Shown: positions 15,559-25,500, numbered from the stretch's first letter. The stretch is DNA of 64,000 bases from JBHOQX01 sp042408595 (GCA_042408595.1 JBHOQX010000109.1:11513-75512); one strand, 5' to 3'. Made by a program: numbers and translations. The notes: generated from the letters alone by a model not told the origin.

Positions 15559-16653
15559 ATGCTCCGCCAACTGGGTCGGGCACTGTTGGTATGGCTCTGC
15601 GTGCTGGAGGCGCTGGCCGGCGTGCGCGGTTGGTGGGGCCTGTCCTGGCTTGGCCGGGGCCGGCAGCGCTGGCTGCTCGTCCCGTTGGCGCTTGCTGCGC
15701 TGCGCCCCGCCCGCCCGTGGGCGTGGGCGGCGAGCCTGGCCGCGACCGCGCCCGCCGCCATGCTGCTGCATGGCGCGGCGGCCAGCCTGCGCCATCCGGC
15801 GCTCGACCCGCTGCTGCGCCTGCGCCCGGGCCGCTACCCTGACCGGACGATCACCCGGTGCGATATCCCACTGGATGGCGGTGGGCTGCCGGCGCTGCAC
15901 ATCGTGCCAGTCGGCGGCGCGCAGGCGGCGGTCTGCAAGCTCCACGGCTCGGGCGACGACAAGACCGAGTTCGCCTGGCCGATGGTCGACCGGCTGATCG
16001 CCCGCGGCATCGCCGTGCTGCTGGTCGACTTGGACGGCCATGGCGAAAGCCCGCGCCCGCAGCGCTACCCCGAGATCCTCCGAAACGCAAGCGCAGCGGT
16101 CGGCTGGCTGCGGGCGCGCTATCGGCGGGTCGGGCTAGTGGGGGTGAGCCTGGGCGGGTGCGTGGCGGCGCGCGCCGTGGCGGACGGGCTGGCGGTGGAC
16201 GCGCTGGCAGTGCTGGAGGCCCCGCCGCGCCTGCACTTCACCCGCGGCGACATGGCCCGCGAGGCGCTGGCGCTCGCCAGCCCCGCCGTGCTCGAGCTGT
16301 GCCGCGAGGGGACGCCCGCCGCGCTGATCCGGGCCATGCGCTACGCGCCGATCCGGGCCGAGATCAGCACCTGGGACCTGATCGCCGCGCTCGATCTGCC
16401 GGCCAGCGTGCCGCGGATCACCGCGCCGCTGCTGGCGATCTACGGCGGCGGCGACGCGATCGTCAAGCCGGCGCAGGCCGCGGAGGTGCGGCGCTGCCTG
16501 CCGCCCGCCGCGCGATTCGCGCTCATCCCGCGCGCCAGCCACCTGACGCTCATCCTCACGCCCGCCGCGCTCGACCTGCTGGCGGGCTGGCTGGCGGAAC
16601 AATTGCTCGCTGGTGCAGTGGGGCGGTCAACCGCTGTCCGCCTGCAGGCGTAG
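15559..16653 (+). CDS. Alpha/beta hydrolase with N-terminal membrane segments
   Basis: A 364-residue protein. The first 80 residues contain hydrophobic segments (LVWLCVLEALAGV, LLVPLALAAL, LAATAPAAMLL) and should anchor it in the membrane. The hydrolase domain follows: KLHGSGDDK oxyanion strand, LLVDLDGHGES, nucleophile elbow GVSLGG, an acidic residue near AIYGGGDAIVKP and the late histidine in RASHLTLI. Substrate unknown; dienelactone- and lysophospholipase-like enzymes share this layout. The ATG follows GGGAGG by six bases. Confidence 0.8.
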   Translation: MLRQLGRALLVWLCVLEALAGVRGWWGLSWLGRGRQRWLLVPLALAALRPARPWAWAASLAATAPAAMLLHGAAASLRHPALDPLLRLRPGRYPDRTITRCDIPLDGGGLPALHIVPVGGAQAAVCKLHGSGDDKTEFAWPMVDRLIARGIAVLLVDLDGHGESPRPQRYPEILRNASAAVGWLRARYRRVGLVGVSLGGCVAARAVADGLAVDALAVLEAPPRLHFTRGDMAREALALASPAVLELCREGTPAALIRAMRYAPIRAEISTWDLIAALDLPASVPRITAPLLAIYGGGDAIVKPAQAAEVRRCLPPAARFALIPRASHLTLILTPAALDLLAGWLAEQLLAGAVGRSTAVRLQA

Positions 16654-16743
16654 GAGGGCAGGAGCATCCGCCCAGATAGGCCGCCAATCGGCTCATATCT
16701 GCCTTTGTGGGCTATTCCCGCTGGGTAGCTGGTCAATGGACAG

Positions 16744-17343
16744 CTACTGCCGCAGCTCGCCCCGCTCGATGATCGCGTCGATCAGGCCATAATCGATCGC
16801 CTGCTGCGGCGAGAGGAAGCGGTCGCGGCTGAAGTCCTGCTCGATCTCCTCCGGCGTGCGCCCGGTCGCCTTCGCTAGTATCTCACTGCCGAGGCGTTGG
16901 AGGCGCAGCAATTCCCTGACCATCCGCTCCAGGTCGGGCGCGTAACCTTCTGCGCCGCCCCCGGCCGGGTGGAAGTGGATGGTCGCATGGGGCAGGCTGA
17001 ACCGCTTACCCTTCGCGCCGGCGGCCAGCAGGATCGTCGCCATGCTGCCCGCCCGCCCAATGCAAACGGTGTTGACATCCGCCGAGACCAGGTTCATCGT
17101 GTCGTAGATCGCCAAGCCGTCGCGCACACTGCCGCCGGGGCTGTTGATGTAGAGCCAGATGTCGCGCTCCGGGTCGTTGTGTTGCAGGAATAACAACTGT
17201 GCGATGATCGAGGCGCTCACCTCATCGTCGATCGGCGTGCCGAGCAGGATCACGCGCTCTTGCAGTAGCCGAGAGAAGAGATCCCATGCGCGTTCGCCAC
17301 GCGGCGTGCGCTCGATAATGGTCGGGATGGGGATCGAGGCCAT
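16744..17343 (-). CDS. clpP: ATP-dependent Clp protease proteolytic subunit
   Basis: Serine peptidase that forms the 14-mer degradation chamber used by ClpX or ClpA/C. The 199-residue protein has catalytic S100 (GRAGSMAT), H125 and D174 (RDRFLS); the spacings 25 and 49 equal those of E. coli ClpP. The loop after the histidine reads HPAGGG rather than the usual HQPLGG, a variation also expected in paralogous ClpP subunits. ATG 17343 follows AGGAG. No clpX or tig gene is adjacent, which suggests this may be an extra ClpP copy. A probable promoter lies at 17472-17480 and a perfect palindrome at 17509-17520. Confidence 0.93.
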   Translation of the reverse strand: MASIPIPTIIERTPRGERAWDLFSRLLQERVILLGTPIDDEVSASIIAQLLFLQHNDPERDIWLYINSPGGSVRDGLAIYDTMNLVSADVNTVCIGRAGSMATILLAAGAKGKRFSLPHATIHFHPAGGGAEGYAPDLERMVRELLRLQRLGSEILAKATGRTPEEIEQDFSRDRFLSPQQAIDYGLIDAIIERGELRQ

Positions 17344-17471
17344 GGGCGGCTCCTTTGGGAGACTGCAGCGGCAGGAGTGCAGGGTGTTGATTCGTGTAGA
17401 TTGCAGGTTGCGACCATGGTGGCGGCGTGGCGGTTGTTGCATGGCCGCCGCGTCCCCCTGGCATCGTCGGC

Positions 17472-17480
17472 AGTATAGCA
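17472..17480 (-). promoter_or_regulatory. Extended -10 promoter of clpP
   Basis: On the minus strand this reads TG-C-TATACT, an extended -10. No -35 lies at the usual distance. The transcript would begin near 17465, giving a leader of about 120 bases. The 12-base segment AGTATAGCACAC (17472-17483) is repeated in inverted form at 17587-17598. Confidence 0.5.
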
Positions 17481-17508
17481 CACTCCGCGGCGCGCTGCAG
17501 TCTCAATA

Positions 17509-17520
17509 GTACCGCGGTAC
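17509..17520. promoter_or_regulatory. Perfect 12-bp palindrome upstream of clpP, possible operator
   Basis: GTACCGCGGTAC is self-complementary and lies about 30 bases upstream of the clpP -10, where the -35 region or an operator would be expected. It does not match the CIRCE or CtsR sites as I know them. Confidence 0.35.
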
Positions 17521-17589
17521 GTGCGGGCGCTAGCCCGGATGGACGCGCCACATCCGCCGCGATGGGCGGGTGGCGTGGGGTGTCGGGTG

Positions 17590-17598
17590 TGCTATACT
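17590..17598 (+). promoter_or_regulatory. Extended -10 facing away from clpP, antisense to the molybdopterin gene
   Basis: TG-C-TATACT reads rightward and would direct transcription through a 110-base spacer and then antisense into the molybdopterin-binding gene. It is one arm of the 12-bp inverted repeat shared with the clpP promoter. Confidence 0.3.
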
Positions 17599-17706
17599 CG
17601 CGGCAGGTCACGGGTAGCGCGCCGCGCCCATCGCAGCAGCAACGCACCACCACATCCCTGCGCCGTTCCAGCCGCCCGCGGCGCGCGCCCCGACGACCGG
17701 CCCCCC

Positions 17707-18693
17707 TCAGTGCAACAGCCCACCGTGTCCCAATTCGATGATGTCCGCTCGCGTCACGTGCTGGCCGGCCAGCAGCCGCGGCAGCAGTAGATCGACAATG
17801 TTCACATCGCGCGAGCGGACGCACCCCGGCGCGCCGACCACCGGCACTGTGCCATCCGGTCCGTCCAGGTATGCCAGCAACAGCAGGTTCCCCGGCTCAA
17901 CCGGCGCGCCATAGTGTTCGATGCGCCCGCCGGCGAGCCGGATTCCCGCCGGTGTCACGTCGTCGCGGTCCATGATCGAGGTTTCGCCGGCGACGATCAG
18001 CAGCGCCGCGCCGCCGGCGCGCAGCCCCGCCACCGCCTCCGCGACCGCCTGCTCCTCCGGCGGGACATAGCGCACCGCCACCACCTCTGCCCCCAGGTCG
18101 CGCACCCGCCCCGCGATCGCCGGGTAGACGCCGCGCCCCAGCCGATCGCGGGCGGCCACTCCGCCGACCAGCACCACCCCGACCGGGAGCGGGCGTAGCG
18201 GCGCGAGGCTGATCACCGGTCCTGCGGCCCGGGCGATCGCTTCGGCGGCGGCAAGATCGGCCTCCGGCACAGCGAACGGGATGATCTTGATCGTCGCGAT
18301 CCGCGTGCGGGCGCGGGCGAGCGCGTGGCGCGGCAGCGTGGCGACTGTCAGCCCCTCGATGTTGTTGATCCGCCGCAGCGCATCGACCTGGACATCCACC
18401 ACCCCATCGGCCTCGGCCAGCAGGTTGACGCGGCTGGCGGCTGGCGCCGCGGCGGTGACGCCCGGCCCGGCGACGGCGGCGGCCAGGCGGCGGGCGGCCT
18501 CGTCCTCATGGACATCGCCTGGCTCCAGCACGGCGACTCGTAGCGCCTCCACCCCGAGCGCCCGCAGCCGCGGCAGGTCGGCCTCGGCCAGGCGGTGGCC
18601 TTTGGCAAGCGCCTTGCGCCCGGCCTCGTCGAGCAGATTGTGCCGCAGGATATGGCCGACGGCGTCGGCGATGGGAAGGGTGGTCAGATACAT
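17707..18693 (-). CDS. Molybdopterin-binding domain protein (MoeA/MogA-like fold)
   Basis: A 328-residue protein of the molybdopterin-binding superfamily, likely handling molybdenum cofactor for a hydroxylase. The N-terminal half (ILRHNLLDEAGRKALAKGHRL, then LRRINNIEGLTVATLP) is typical of the variant found beside MocA and XdhC genes. The C-terminal half has the MoCF-type GGVAARDR, VAGETSIMDRDD and VVGAPGC segments. The frame extends to an ATG at 18783 that overlaps the MocA stop (ATGCATGA), so translational coupling with a 30-residue longer N-terminus is possible; the conserved part begins at 18693. The absence of the hydroxylase itself from the window is notable. Confidence 0.8.
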   Translation of the reverse strand: MYLTTLPIADAVGHILRHNLLDEAGRKALAKGHRLAEADLPRLRALGVEALRVAVLEPGDVHEDEAARRLAAAVAGPGVTAAAPAASRVNLLAEADGVVDVQVDALRRINNIEGLTVATLPRHALARARTRIATIKIIPFAVPEADLAAAEAIARAAGPVISLAPLRPLPVGVVLVGGVAARDRLGRGVYPAIAGRVRDLGAEVVAVRYVPPEEQAVAEAVAGLRAGGAALLIVAGETSIMDRDDVTPAGIRLAGGRIEHYGAPVEPGNLLLLAYLDGPDGTVPVVGAPGCVRSRDVNIVDLLLPRLLAGQHVTRADIIELGHGGLLH

Positions 18694-18775
18694 GGCGAGC
18701 GACGAGCGACCAGTGGTGAACGGCAGGACCTCCACGGCGAAACGGAACGGACGACGCGCCTGCGCGCCACGGTCA

Positions 18776-19381
18776 TCATGCATCAGGCATCATTCGTTGC
18801 AACCGCTCGTACTCCTCCGGCGTGTCGATATCCGCCAGCGGCCGGTCGTCGTCGAAGGGGACGAGCTGCAGCGACTCGGCGTGGGCGCTGAGCCAGGCGC
18901 GCGCTCCCTGGTCGCCAGTGAGCGCCAGGAGCGCCGGGAAGGCCGCCCGGTCGAACAGCACCGGGTTGCCGCGCCGCCCGCGGTAGACCGGCGCGACCGC
19001 CAGCGCGCCGCCCTGCTCCCAGGCGGCGATCAGCGCCTCGCAGATCGCGGCGGTGACGAACGGCTGGTCGCCGAGCAGGACGAGCGCCGCGCGCGTCTCG
19101 GGACGAAGCGCGGCGATCCCCGCGCGCAGCGAGGTGCTCTGCCCGGCGGCGTACGCCGGGTTCGCCACGAGGCGCAGCGGCAGCCCAGCGAGCGCCGCCG
19201 CCATGTCGGTGCGCGCCGCCCCGACGACCACCAGCACCTCGGCGAGCCGCGCCGCCAGCGCCGCTTCCGCCACGGCGTGCACCAGCGGCCGCCCGCCCCA
19301 ATCGAGCAACTGTTTGGGCCGGCCCATGCGCGAGGAGGCTCCGGCGGCAAGGATGATCCCGGCGACGGGTGCAGCAGGCAT
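18776..19381 (-). CDS. MocA/MobA-like molybdenum cofactor nucleotidyltransferase
   Basis: Attaches CMP (MocA type) or GMP to molybdopterin. The 201-residue protein has the family N-terminal motif LAAGASSRMGRPKQLL with the nucleotide-binding glycines and lysine, the AGQSTSLRAGI loop, the metal-binding LLGDQPF and the late PVLFDRAAF segment. These features favour MocA (CTP; xanthine dehydrogenase-type enzymes) over MobA. Its stop overlaps a possible start of the next gene by eight bases, indicating one operon with the molybdopterin-binding protein. Confidence 0.85.
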   Translation of the reverse strand: MPAAPVAGIILAAGASSRMGRPKQLLDWGGRPLVHAVAEAALAARLAEVLVVVGAARTDMAAALAGLPLRLVANPAYAAGQSTSLRAGIAALRPETRAALVLLGDQPFVTAAICEALIAAWEQGGALAVAPVYRGRRGNPVLFDRAAFPALLALTGDQGARAWLSAHAESLQLVPFDDDRPLADIDTPEEYERLQRMMPDA

Positions 19382-19477
19382 AGCAGCTAGCCACTAAAGG
19401 CACGAAAAGCGCGAGGGGGAAAACGCTGCAGAGATCGTGCGTGGCCTGCGCGTTCTTCGTGGCTTGCCATCTCATCC

Positions 19478-21055
19478 TCACCCCAACCCCACCACCTGCA
19501 TCTCCCGCGGGTGCTCGACCTGAAAGCTGAAGGCGATCTCGGCCCGCCCGCCGGCCGGCAGTTCCAGCGTCCACGTCAGCACCTGGAGGTCGCTCTGCTC
19601 CGCCGGGCGCGGCGTGGCGTCCAGCAGCCGCACCTTGATCTCTTCGTGGCGGGAAACGGGCAACTGGTCGAGCACCGTCACCCGCGTCGGGATGGGCAGC
19701 AGGTTCGCCAGTTTGATCCGATAGCTGAACTGCGTTCGGCGGATGTTCGTTAGCAGCGTCTTGTCCACCTTGCGGCTCGTAAGCTCGCGCTCGACGCGCA
19801 GGTGGTCGTCCACGCCGAGTTGCAGCTCGAACTCCTCGCCCGGCGCGACCAGTTCCAGCCGTGTCGTCCCGGCGAACTCCGCCGCACGGAAGATCGACGC
19901 CTGGCCGGGGAGCAGCACGGCCGGCGAGTCGTTTGTGACGACCGCCCGCAGATACGCCTCTTCCGCCAGCTTGGGCGCGGTGATGTAATCCAGCCGCGCC
20001 GGGAGATCGAGCGCGGTGATCGCCGCGCGGTGCGGCGAGCCGTCCGACGGGATGGCGACCGGGCGCGGCACACGGTAGGTGACCGACGCGCCGCTGGTCT
20101 CGATCGTGGCCTGCGCGACGTCGGCGGGCGGCGCGGCCTCGGGCGCCGCCCCGGCCAGCGCCTCATCCGCCAGATCGGCGGTCGCCATGCGCGCCGCGGG
20201 CGCGGCCATGGCGAACATCGGCGCCGGGCGCGGCGGCGGCGGGCGGAAGACATCCAGGTACCACGGCTGAAGTTCGGGGATGGACTGGCTGACGGCCGGC
20301 CGGGCGGTCGAGAGCGCCAGTTCCGCCGCCGGCCAGTCCTCGCCGCTCTGCTGGCGCACCTGGGCGGCGTAGGTCAGCGCCACGCGCTCGCCGTCCAGCC
20401 GCAGGTCGTAGACCGGCTCCCACCACGCGCCGTAGACGACATAGGTCAGCTCCAGCTCCAGCTCGGCGGCTGCGGCGGCCTCGGCCGAGACGCGCACGGC
20501 GCGGCGCTCCTCCGGCACCGGTGGGCGCACCTGGCCGATGCGCCGTTGCAATGCCTCGATCTGGCGCTGCACCTCGCGGCGTTGGGCGGCGATCGCGCGG
20601 CGGCGCGCGGCGACCGCCGCCTCCTCGGTGGCGAGAAAGCCGGCCAGCGTCTGGATCGAGTCGATCGTCGCCCGGCCGTAGGCCAGCCCGCGCGCCAGGT
20701 CGGTTGCGCCGGCGTCGCGCAGGCGGGTGAGGAACTGGAGCCGCGACTCGGCGGCGGCGTCCTCGTCCGCCAGGGCGCGGTCCTGCTCCCGCAGCGTCTC
20801 GAGCTCGCCCTCCAACGCCCGCAGGTCCTCCTCCGGCGGCGCGACGACGAACTCGGTGGCGATATCCACGCCGGTGATCGTGACGCCCGCGCCGCGCCCG
20901 CCGACCCGCACCGACTCGGGTGCGAGGACGGCCGGCAGCCCGCCCACGGTGATGACCTGCGCGCCCGCATCGAGGCGCACACGCCCCCGTCGCGTCACCC
21001 GGGCACGGTCGGTGAAGACGGTCACTGTGGAGATCGGGGCTTCGAGAGTGGGCAT
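19478..21055 (-). CDS. MuiA-family protein (DUF4140/DUF4139 domains)
   Basis: A 525-residue protein named after the mucoidy inhibitor family; molecular function unknown. Residues 1-100 are the DUF4140 N-terminal domain (STVTVFTDRARVTRRG). A coiled-coil region rich in Glu, Arg and Ala follows (about 75-185). The DUF4139 domain spans about 200-525, with YVVYGAWWEPVYDLR and LDYITAPKLAEEAYLRA. A Pro/Ala-rich insertion occupies residues about 270-315. No signal peptide is seen. ATG 21055 starts the conserved domain; the longer open frame translates the low-complexity spacer. Its location inside the molybdenum-enzyme maturation cluster is unexplained. Confidence 0.85.
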   Translation of the reverse strand: MPTLEAPISTVTVFTDRARVTRRGRVRLDAGAQVITVGGLPAVLAPESVRVGGRGAGVTITGVDIATEFVVAPPEEDLRALEGELETLREQDRALADEDAAAESRLQFLTRLRDAGATDLARGLAYGRATIDSIQTLAGFLATEEAAVAARRRAIAAQRREVQRQIEALQRRIGQVRPPVPEERRAVRVSAEAAAAAELELELTYVVYGAWWEPVYDLRLDGERVALTYAAQVRQQSGEDWPAAELALSTARPAVSQSIPELQPWYLDVFRPPPPRPAPMFAMAAPAARMATADLADEALAGAAPEAAPPADVAQATIETSGASVTYRVPRPVAIPSDGSPHRAAITALDLPARLDYITAPKLAEEAYLRAVVTNDSPAVLLPGQASIFRAAEFAGTTRLELVAPGEEFELQLGVDDHLRVERELTSRKVDKTLLTNIRRTQFSYRIKLANLLPIPTRVTVLDQLPVSRHEEIKVRLLDATPRPAEQSDLQVLTWTLELPAGGRAEIAFSFQVEHPREMQVVGLG

Positions 21056-21059
21056 ACGC

Positions 21060-21165
21060 GCGTGTGTGAAGTTCGGAGTGCGAAGTGCGACGTGCAACGT
21101 GTAAAATGCAACATGCAACGTGCAACGTTGTAGTACGGACAACAACGGAACTTAAAACTCAACTC
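21060..21165. repeat. Low-complexity word-repeat spacer
   Basis: Imperfect tandem units of about 10 bases (GCAACGTG, ATGCAACATG, GTGCAACGTT) followed by AACTCAACTCTCATACC-like units. It separates the MuiA-family gene from the XdhC gene. Confidence 0.55.
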
Positions 21166-21912
21166 TCATACCTCAGAACTCTGAACCGTGCGTCCATGCC
21201 GCACTGCTACCACCTCGGCGATGATGCTCACGGCGATCTCCTCGGGCGTGGCGGCGCCGATCCTCAGGCCGATCGGGGCGTGGAGGCGGGCGAGCTGCTC
21301 CTCCGGCACGCCCTCGGCGCGCAGGCGGGCCAGGCGCCGCTCGTGTGTTTTCGGGCTGCCGAGCGCGCCAACATAGCGCGCCGGGCTGGGCAGGGCGATC
21401 TTGAGCGCCGGGTCGTCCAGCTTCGGGTCGTGCGTCAGCAGGACGACGTAGCTGTTGCTGGTGAGCCGCCCTTCGAGCGCCTCGTCGGGCCAGGCGAACA
21501 GGAGCTCGTCGGCGTGGCCGAAGCGCTCCGGCGTGGCGAAGGCCCCGCGCGCGTCCACCACGACCGTGCGGAAGCCCAGGATTTTGGCGAAGGTGACGAG
21601 TGGGATGGCGATGTGGACGGCCCCAACGATGAACATCGTCGGCGGCGGCGGGTAGCTCTCGACGAACACCTGGACATCGCCGGCGGGTGTGGGGTAGCTG
21701 CGCGTGCCGCTCTCGCCGCGCGCCAGCATCGCCCGCGCCTCGCGCACCACCGCGGCCTCGTCCAGCCCGGCCCCCAGCCCGCCGCGTGTCGTCCCGTCCG
21801 GGCGGAGCAGCAGCTTCGCGCCGGTCGCCGCGCCGCCGTCGACCACCGTCACCAGGGCTACCGGCTGCTCCGCCGCGATCGCGGCGGTGAGTTCTTCGAA
21901 GAGTGAGGACAT
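21166..21912 (-). CDS. XdhC/CoxI family protein, Rossmann-domain subunit
   Basis: Accessory factor that helps insert sulfurated molybdenum cofactor into xanthine dehydrogenase or CO dehydrogenase-type enzymes. The 248-residue protein has a short N-terminal XdhC-like part and a C-terminal Rossmann domain (FIVGAVHIAIPLVTFAKILGF, then VVVDARGAFATPERF). The conserved C-terminal YVGALGSPKTHERRL and IGLRIGAATPEEIAVSI segments are clear. The usual GxGHV of XdhC is GAVHI here. Its partner domain is encoded separately just downstream of it in genome order (21983-22297). ATG 21912 chosen; the gene order implies co-transcription from about 22300. Confidence 0.88.
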   Translation of the reverse strand: MSSLFEELTAAIAAEQPVALVTVVDGGAATGAKLLLRPDGTTRGGLGAGLDEAAVVREARAMLARGESGTRSYPTPAGDVQVFVESYPPPPTMFIVGAVHIAIPLVTFAKILGFRTVVVDARGAFATPERFGHADELLFAWPDEALEGRLTSNSYVVLLTHDPKLDDPALKIALPSPARYVGALGSPKTHERRLARLRAEGVPEEQLARLHAPIGLRIGAATPEEIAVSIIAEVVAVRHGRTVQSSEV

Positions 21913-21982
21913 GAGAGTTCAGAGTTCGAGATATAAAGCGGCGCATACCTCACTGTTACACTATACCCTTTGAACTCTACAC

Positions 21983-22297
21983 TTACCAGTCCAGCGGCTC
22001 GACATACACGTCGATCATGCCACCGCAGGCCAGCCCGACATCCCAGGCCTCGTCGTCGGCCACGCCGAAGTGCAGCAGGCGGCCCTGGCCGGTGCGGAGC
22101 GCCTCCTGGCAGGCATCGAACACTGCGCCCTCGATGCAGCCGCCGCTGACCGAGCCGGCCATCGCCCCGCCGGACGACACGGCCATCTTCGCGCCGACGC
22201 CGCGCGGCGCCGAGCCCAGCGTCTTGACCACCGTGGCCAGCGCCACCCGTTCGCCGCGGGCGCGCCACTGCGCGATGGCGGGAAGGACATCGTTCAT
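21983..22297 (-). CDS. XdhC/CoxI family protein, N-terminal domain only
   Basis: A 104-residue protein equal to the XdhC_CoxI N-terminal domain. It contains VALATVVKTLGSAPRGVGAKM and the glycine-cysteine motif SVSGGCIEGAV, with the cysteine proposed in this family to take part in cofactor sulfur handling. In many bacteria this domain is fused to the Rossmann domain; here the two are split into neighbouring genes, as in cox-type clusters. ATG 22297 follows GGAG; an in-frame start 12 codons earlier is less likely. First gene of the leftward maturation operon. Confidence 0.87.
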   Translation of the reverse strand: MNDVLPAIAQWRARGERVALATVVKTLGSAPRGVGAKMAVSSGGAMAGSVSGGCIEGAVFDACQEALRTGQGRLLHFGVADDEAWDVGLACGGMIDVYVEPLDW

Positions 22298-22449
22298 CGG
22301 AGTTCTCCAGCAGCGATCACTCGTCGCTTCCAAACAGCAGCGCCAGGTGCGTTCATTGGTGTGGTGCCTATTGTATCACTTCCTGGTACGGTTGCAGTGC
22401 CTGAGCCAAATCATAAGACAATATCCGTCTGCAACAGGAGTTTGCGCGG

Positions 22450-22521
22450 GGTATGCCCCTCGCGCTCCCGTCGTTGACATGGCCCTCGCGCGTGGATGCG
22501 ATGCCTTGACAACCGGCATAC
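22450..22521 (+). promoter_or_regulatory. Probable control region of the BTAD regulator
   Basis: Two perfect TTGACA hexamers lie 32 bases apart (22474-22479, 22506-22511), and GGTATGCC (22450-22457) is repeated inverted as GGCATACC (22514-22521). TGCGAT lies 17 bases after the first hexamer and could serve as a poor -10. The arrangement suggests a regulated promoter or an activator binding site. Confidence 0.45.
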
Positions 22522-22571
22522 CATGGGAGGCGAGGGTGATAGTTTAGCGCACCTGGGTCAAGGATGCGGCG

Positions 22572-25500
22572 ATGGCCGTGGAATTGGATATCCGTCTGCT
22601 GGGCGGGTTTTTGCTGCGCATCGACAGCGCGCCACGCCCACCGCTGCGCACGGCGCGCGCGCAGGCGCTGCTTGCATATCTCATCCTGCATCGCGACGTG
22701 CCGCAGCCTCGCCAGCACGTCGCGTTCCTCTTCTGGCCCGACTCATCCGAACACCAGGCGCGTACCAATCTGCGCCAGGCGCTTTTCAGCCTCCGCCAGG
22801 CGCTCCCTGGCATCGATGGCCTGATCGCTATCGATCACCAGACGCTCCAGTGGAGGCCGTCGGTGCCTTGCAGGGTCGATGTTATCGAATTCGATCGCGC
22901 GCTCGCCAGGGCACACGATGCCGCGCGCGCCCGCGATCTCGCCTGCGAGCGCGACGCGCTGCAGCAAGCCGCCGAACTCTATCGCGGTGATCTGCTGCCA
23001 ACCTGTTACGATGATTGGATCGTGCCAGAGCGCGAACGGCTGCACGTGCAATGCGTGCATGCGCTGCGACGGCTGGTCGAATTGCTGGAGGCGGCGCGTG
23101 AGTATGAGGCAGCCCTCCAGCATGCCGAGCGCTGGGCGCGCATGGAGGCGCTCGAGGAAGACGCCCGTGCAGCACTCATGCGGCTGTACACATTGAAAGG
23201 CGACCGTCCCGCCGCGCTGCGGGTGTATCACGATTTTGCCGCCCACCTGCAGCGCGAGCTCGGTATCGCACCAGACAGGGCATTGCGCGACCAGGCCGCA
23301 CGATTGAAAGCTGCCGAGGCCCGACCTCCAGCCCAGGCCGCAGAGCGTGGGCACGAACGATCCGGCTTGCTGCCGCTGGTCGGACGGACGCGCGAATGGC
23401 GCGCCCTGCTGGAGGCCTGGCATCGCGCTGAGGTGGGCCAGGTGCGCCTGGCGCTGATCCGAGGCGAGGCCGGAATCGGCAAGTCGCGGCTGGCCGAGGA
23501 GCTGCTGGCGCATCTCTCCGGGCAGGGTATCGCCGCCGCGCGTACCCGGGCCTACGCGGCGGAAGGGCGGCTCTCCTTCGCCCCTGTCACCGAGTGGTTG
23601 CGCGGCCCGGCCATCCGCGGCGCGATCAGCCGGCTGGAGCGCCCCTGGCTCACTGAGGTCGCGCGCCTGCTGCCTGAGCTGCTGACCCAGCATCCCGACC
23701 TGCCTCCGCCCTCGCCGCTCACCGAGTACTGGCAGCGCCGGCGCTTCTTCGAGGCGTTGGCACGGGCCGCCCTGGCAGGCGGCGGGCCGCTGCTGCTGCT
23801 GCTCGACGACGTGCAATGGTGCGACACCGAGACGCTCGAGTGGCTGCGCTTCCTGATGCATTTCGACCCGCGCGCCAGGCTGCTGGTGGTCGCTACAGCG
23901 CGCTCCGAGGAGCTTACGCCCGAACACCCCGCGAGCACATTGATGGATGCACTGCGCAGCGACGACCAGCTCACCGACATCTCGCTCGGTCCGCTTGATG
24001 CCGCGGAGGCAGCGAAGATCGCCGGGCAGGTCGTTGGCCGGCTGCTGAGCGAAGATCAGGCGACCCGGCTGTATCACGAGACCGAGGGCAATCCATTGTT
24101 CGTGGTCGAGATGGCGCGCTCCGGTTCGGGGGCCGACATCCCAACGGCAACGCCCGACGTGGCCGCCGCGGTGCTCGCCTCGCCCGCGTTGCCGTCCAAA
24201 GTCTACGCCGTCATTTCGCACCGGCTGGCGCAACTCTCGGCAGACGCGCGGGCGCTGGCCGAGCTTGCAGCGACGATCGGCCGCGCCTTCTCCGCCGACG
24301 TGCTGGCAAGCGCCAGCGACCTGAGCGAAGACGCCTTCGACCGGGCGCTGGACGAGCTATGGCGCCGCCGCATCGTGCGCGAGGCCAGCGGCAGCGACAC
24401 CCTGGCCTACGACTTCAGCCACGACAAGATTCGCGATGTGGTCTATGCCGAGGTCAGCCCGGCGCAGCGGCGCAGGCTGCACCGGCGCGCAGCACAGGCG
24501 CTGGAGCAGGTGAATCCGCATGACCTCGACGCCGTGAGCGCGCAGATCGCTGCGCATTATGAAAAAGCGGGCATGGCGGCGCAGGCGGTGGCGTTCTATC
24601 GCCGGGCCGCCGGCCTGGCGCAGCGCGTGTACGCCTACCAGGATGCGATGGGGCTGCTCAGGCGCGGCCTGTCATTGCTGAACCAGCTCTCCGACCCACA
24701 CGAACGCGCCGTGCGCGAGCTGCAATTGCACCTCGACCTGGCCTCGCCGATTCGTATCACGCACGGCTGGGCGTCGCCGGCGCTGGAAGGCCCGCTGGAA
24801 CGCGCGGCGGAGTTGAGCGCACGGGTAGGGGACGCCGACCAACAGGCGCGGGCTCAGATCAACCTTGCCACCTTTTATCAGGTGCGCGCCGAATTCGCCC
24901 GGGTGCGCGAGCTGAGCGCGCGGCTCGTGCCCCGCCTTCGATCGCCCAAGGCGGACACTTACATCGCCATGGCGCGAACCAACGTCGTGGGGTGGCTGCT
25001 GATGCAGACCAGCGATTGGGAAGCGATTGAGGCCGAATACTGGCGCGCTCGCGAAGCCTATGACGAGGCGCAACATGCCGAGCATGTGGCCCTGATCGGC
25101 GCGGACCTGGGCGTGTTGAACATCGCCTGGTCGGCCCATGCCTTGTGGTTTCGGGGGCTGGCCGATCAGGCCCTGCAGCGTGGGCGCGAGGCCGTGGCGC
25201 TAGCCGATCGGCTGGCGCACCCGTTCTCGCGGGCGCTGGCGCTCTCGTATCTCGCCATGCAGCACGCCCTTCGCCGCGAGGTGGAGCACACGCTCGCCTG
25301 CGCGTCGCAGGCCTACGACATCGCCGAGCGCCACAGCGTCGCCTATTACCGCGCCTGGTCGGATGTGCTGCTGTGCTGGGCTGCGGCGAAGCAATCGCCC
25401 GGCGGCGGGGCGGCGGTCCGGATCGAGCAGGCGCTGAACGGCTTCCGCGCCACGGGCGGGCGCATCCGGCTAACGCTCTATCTGAGCCTGCTGGCCGAGT

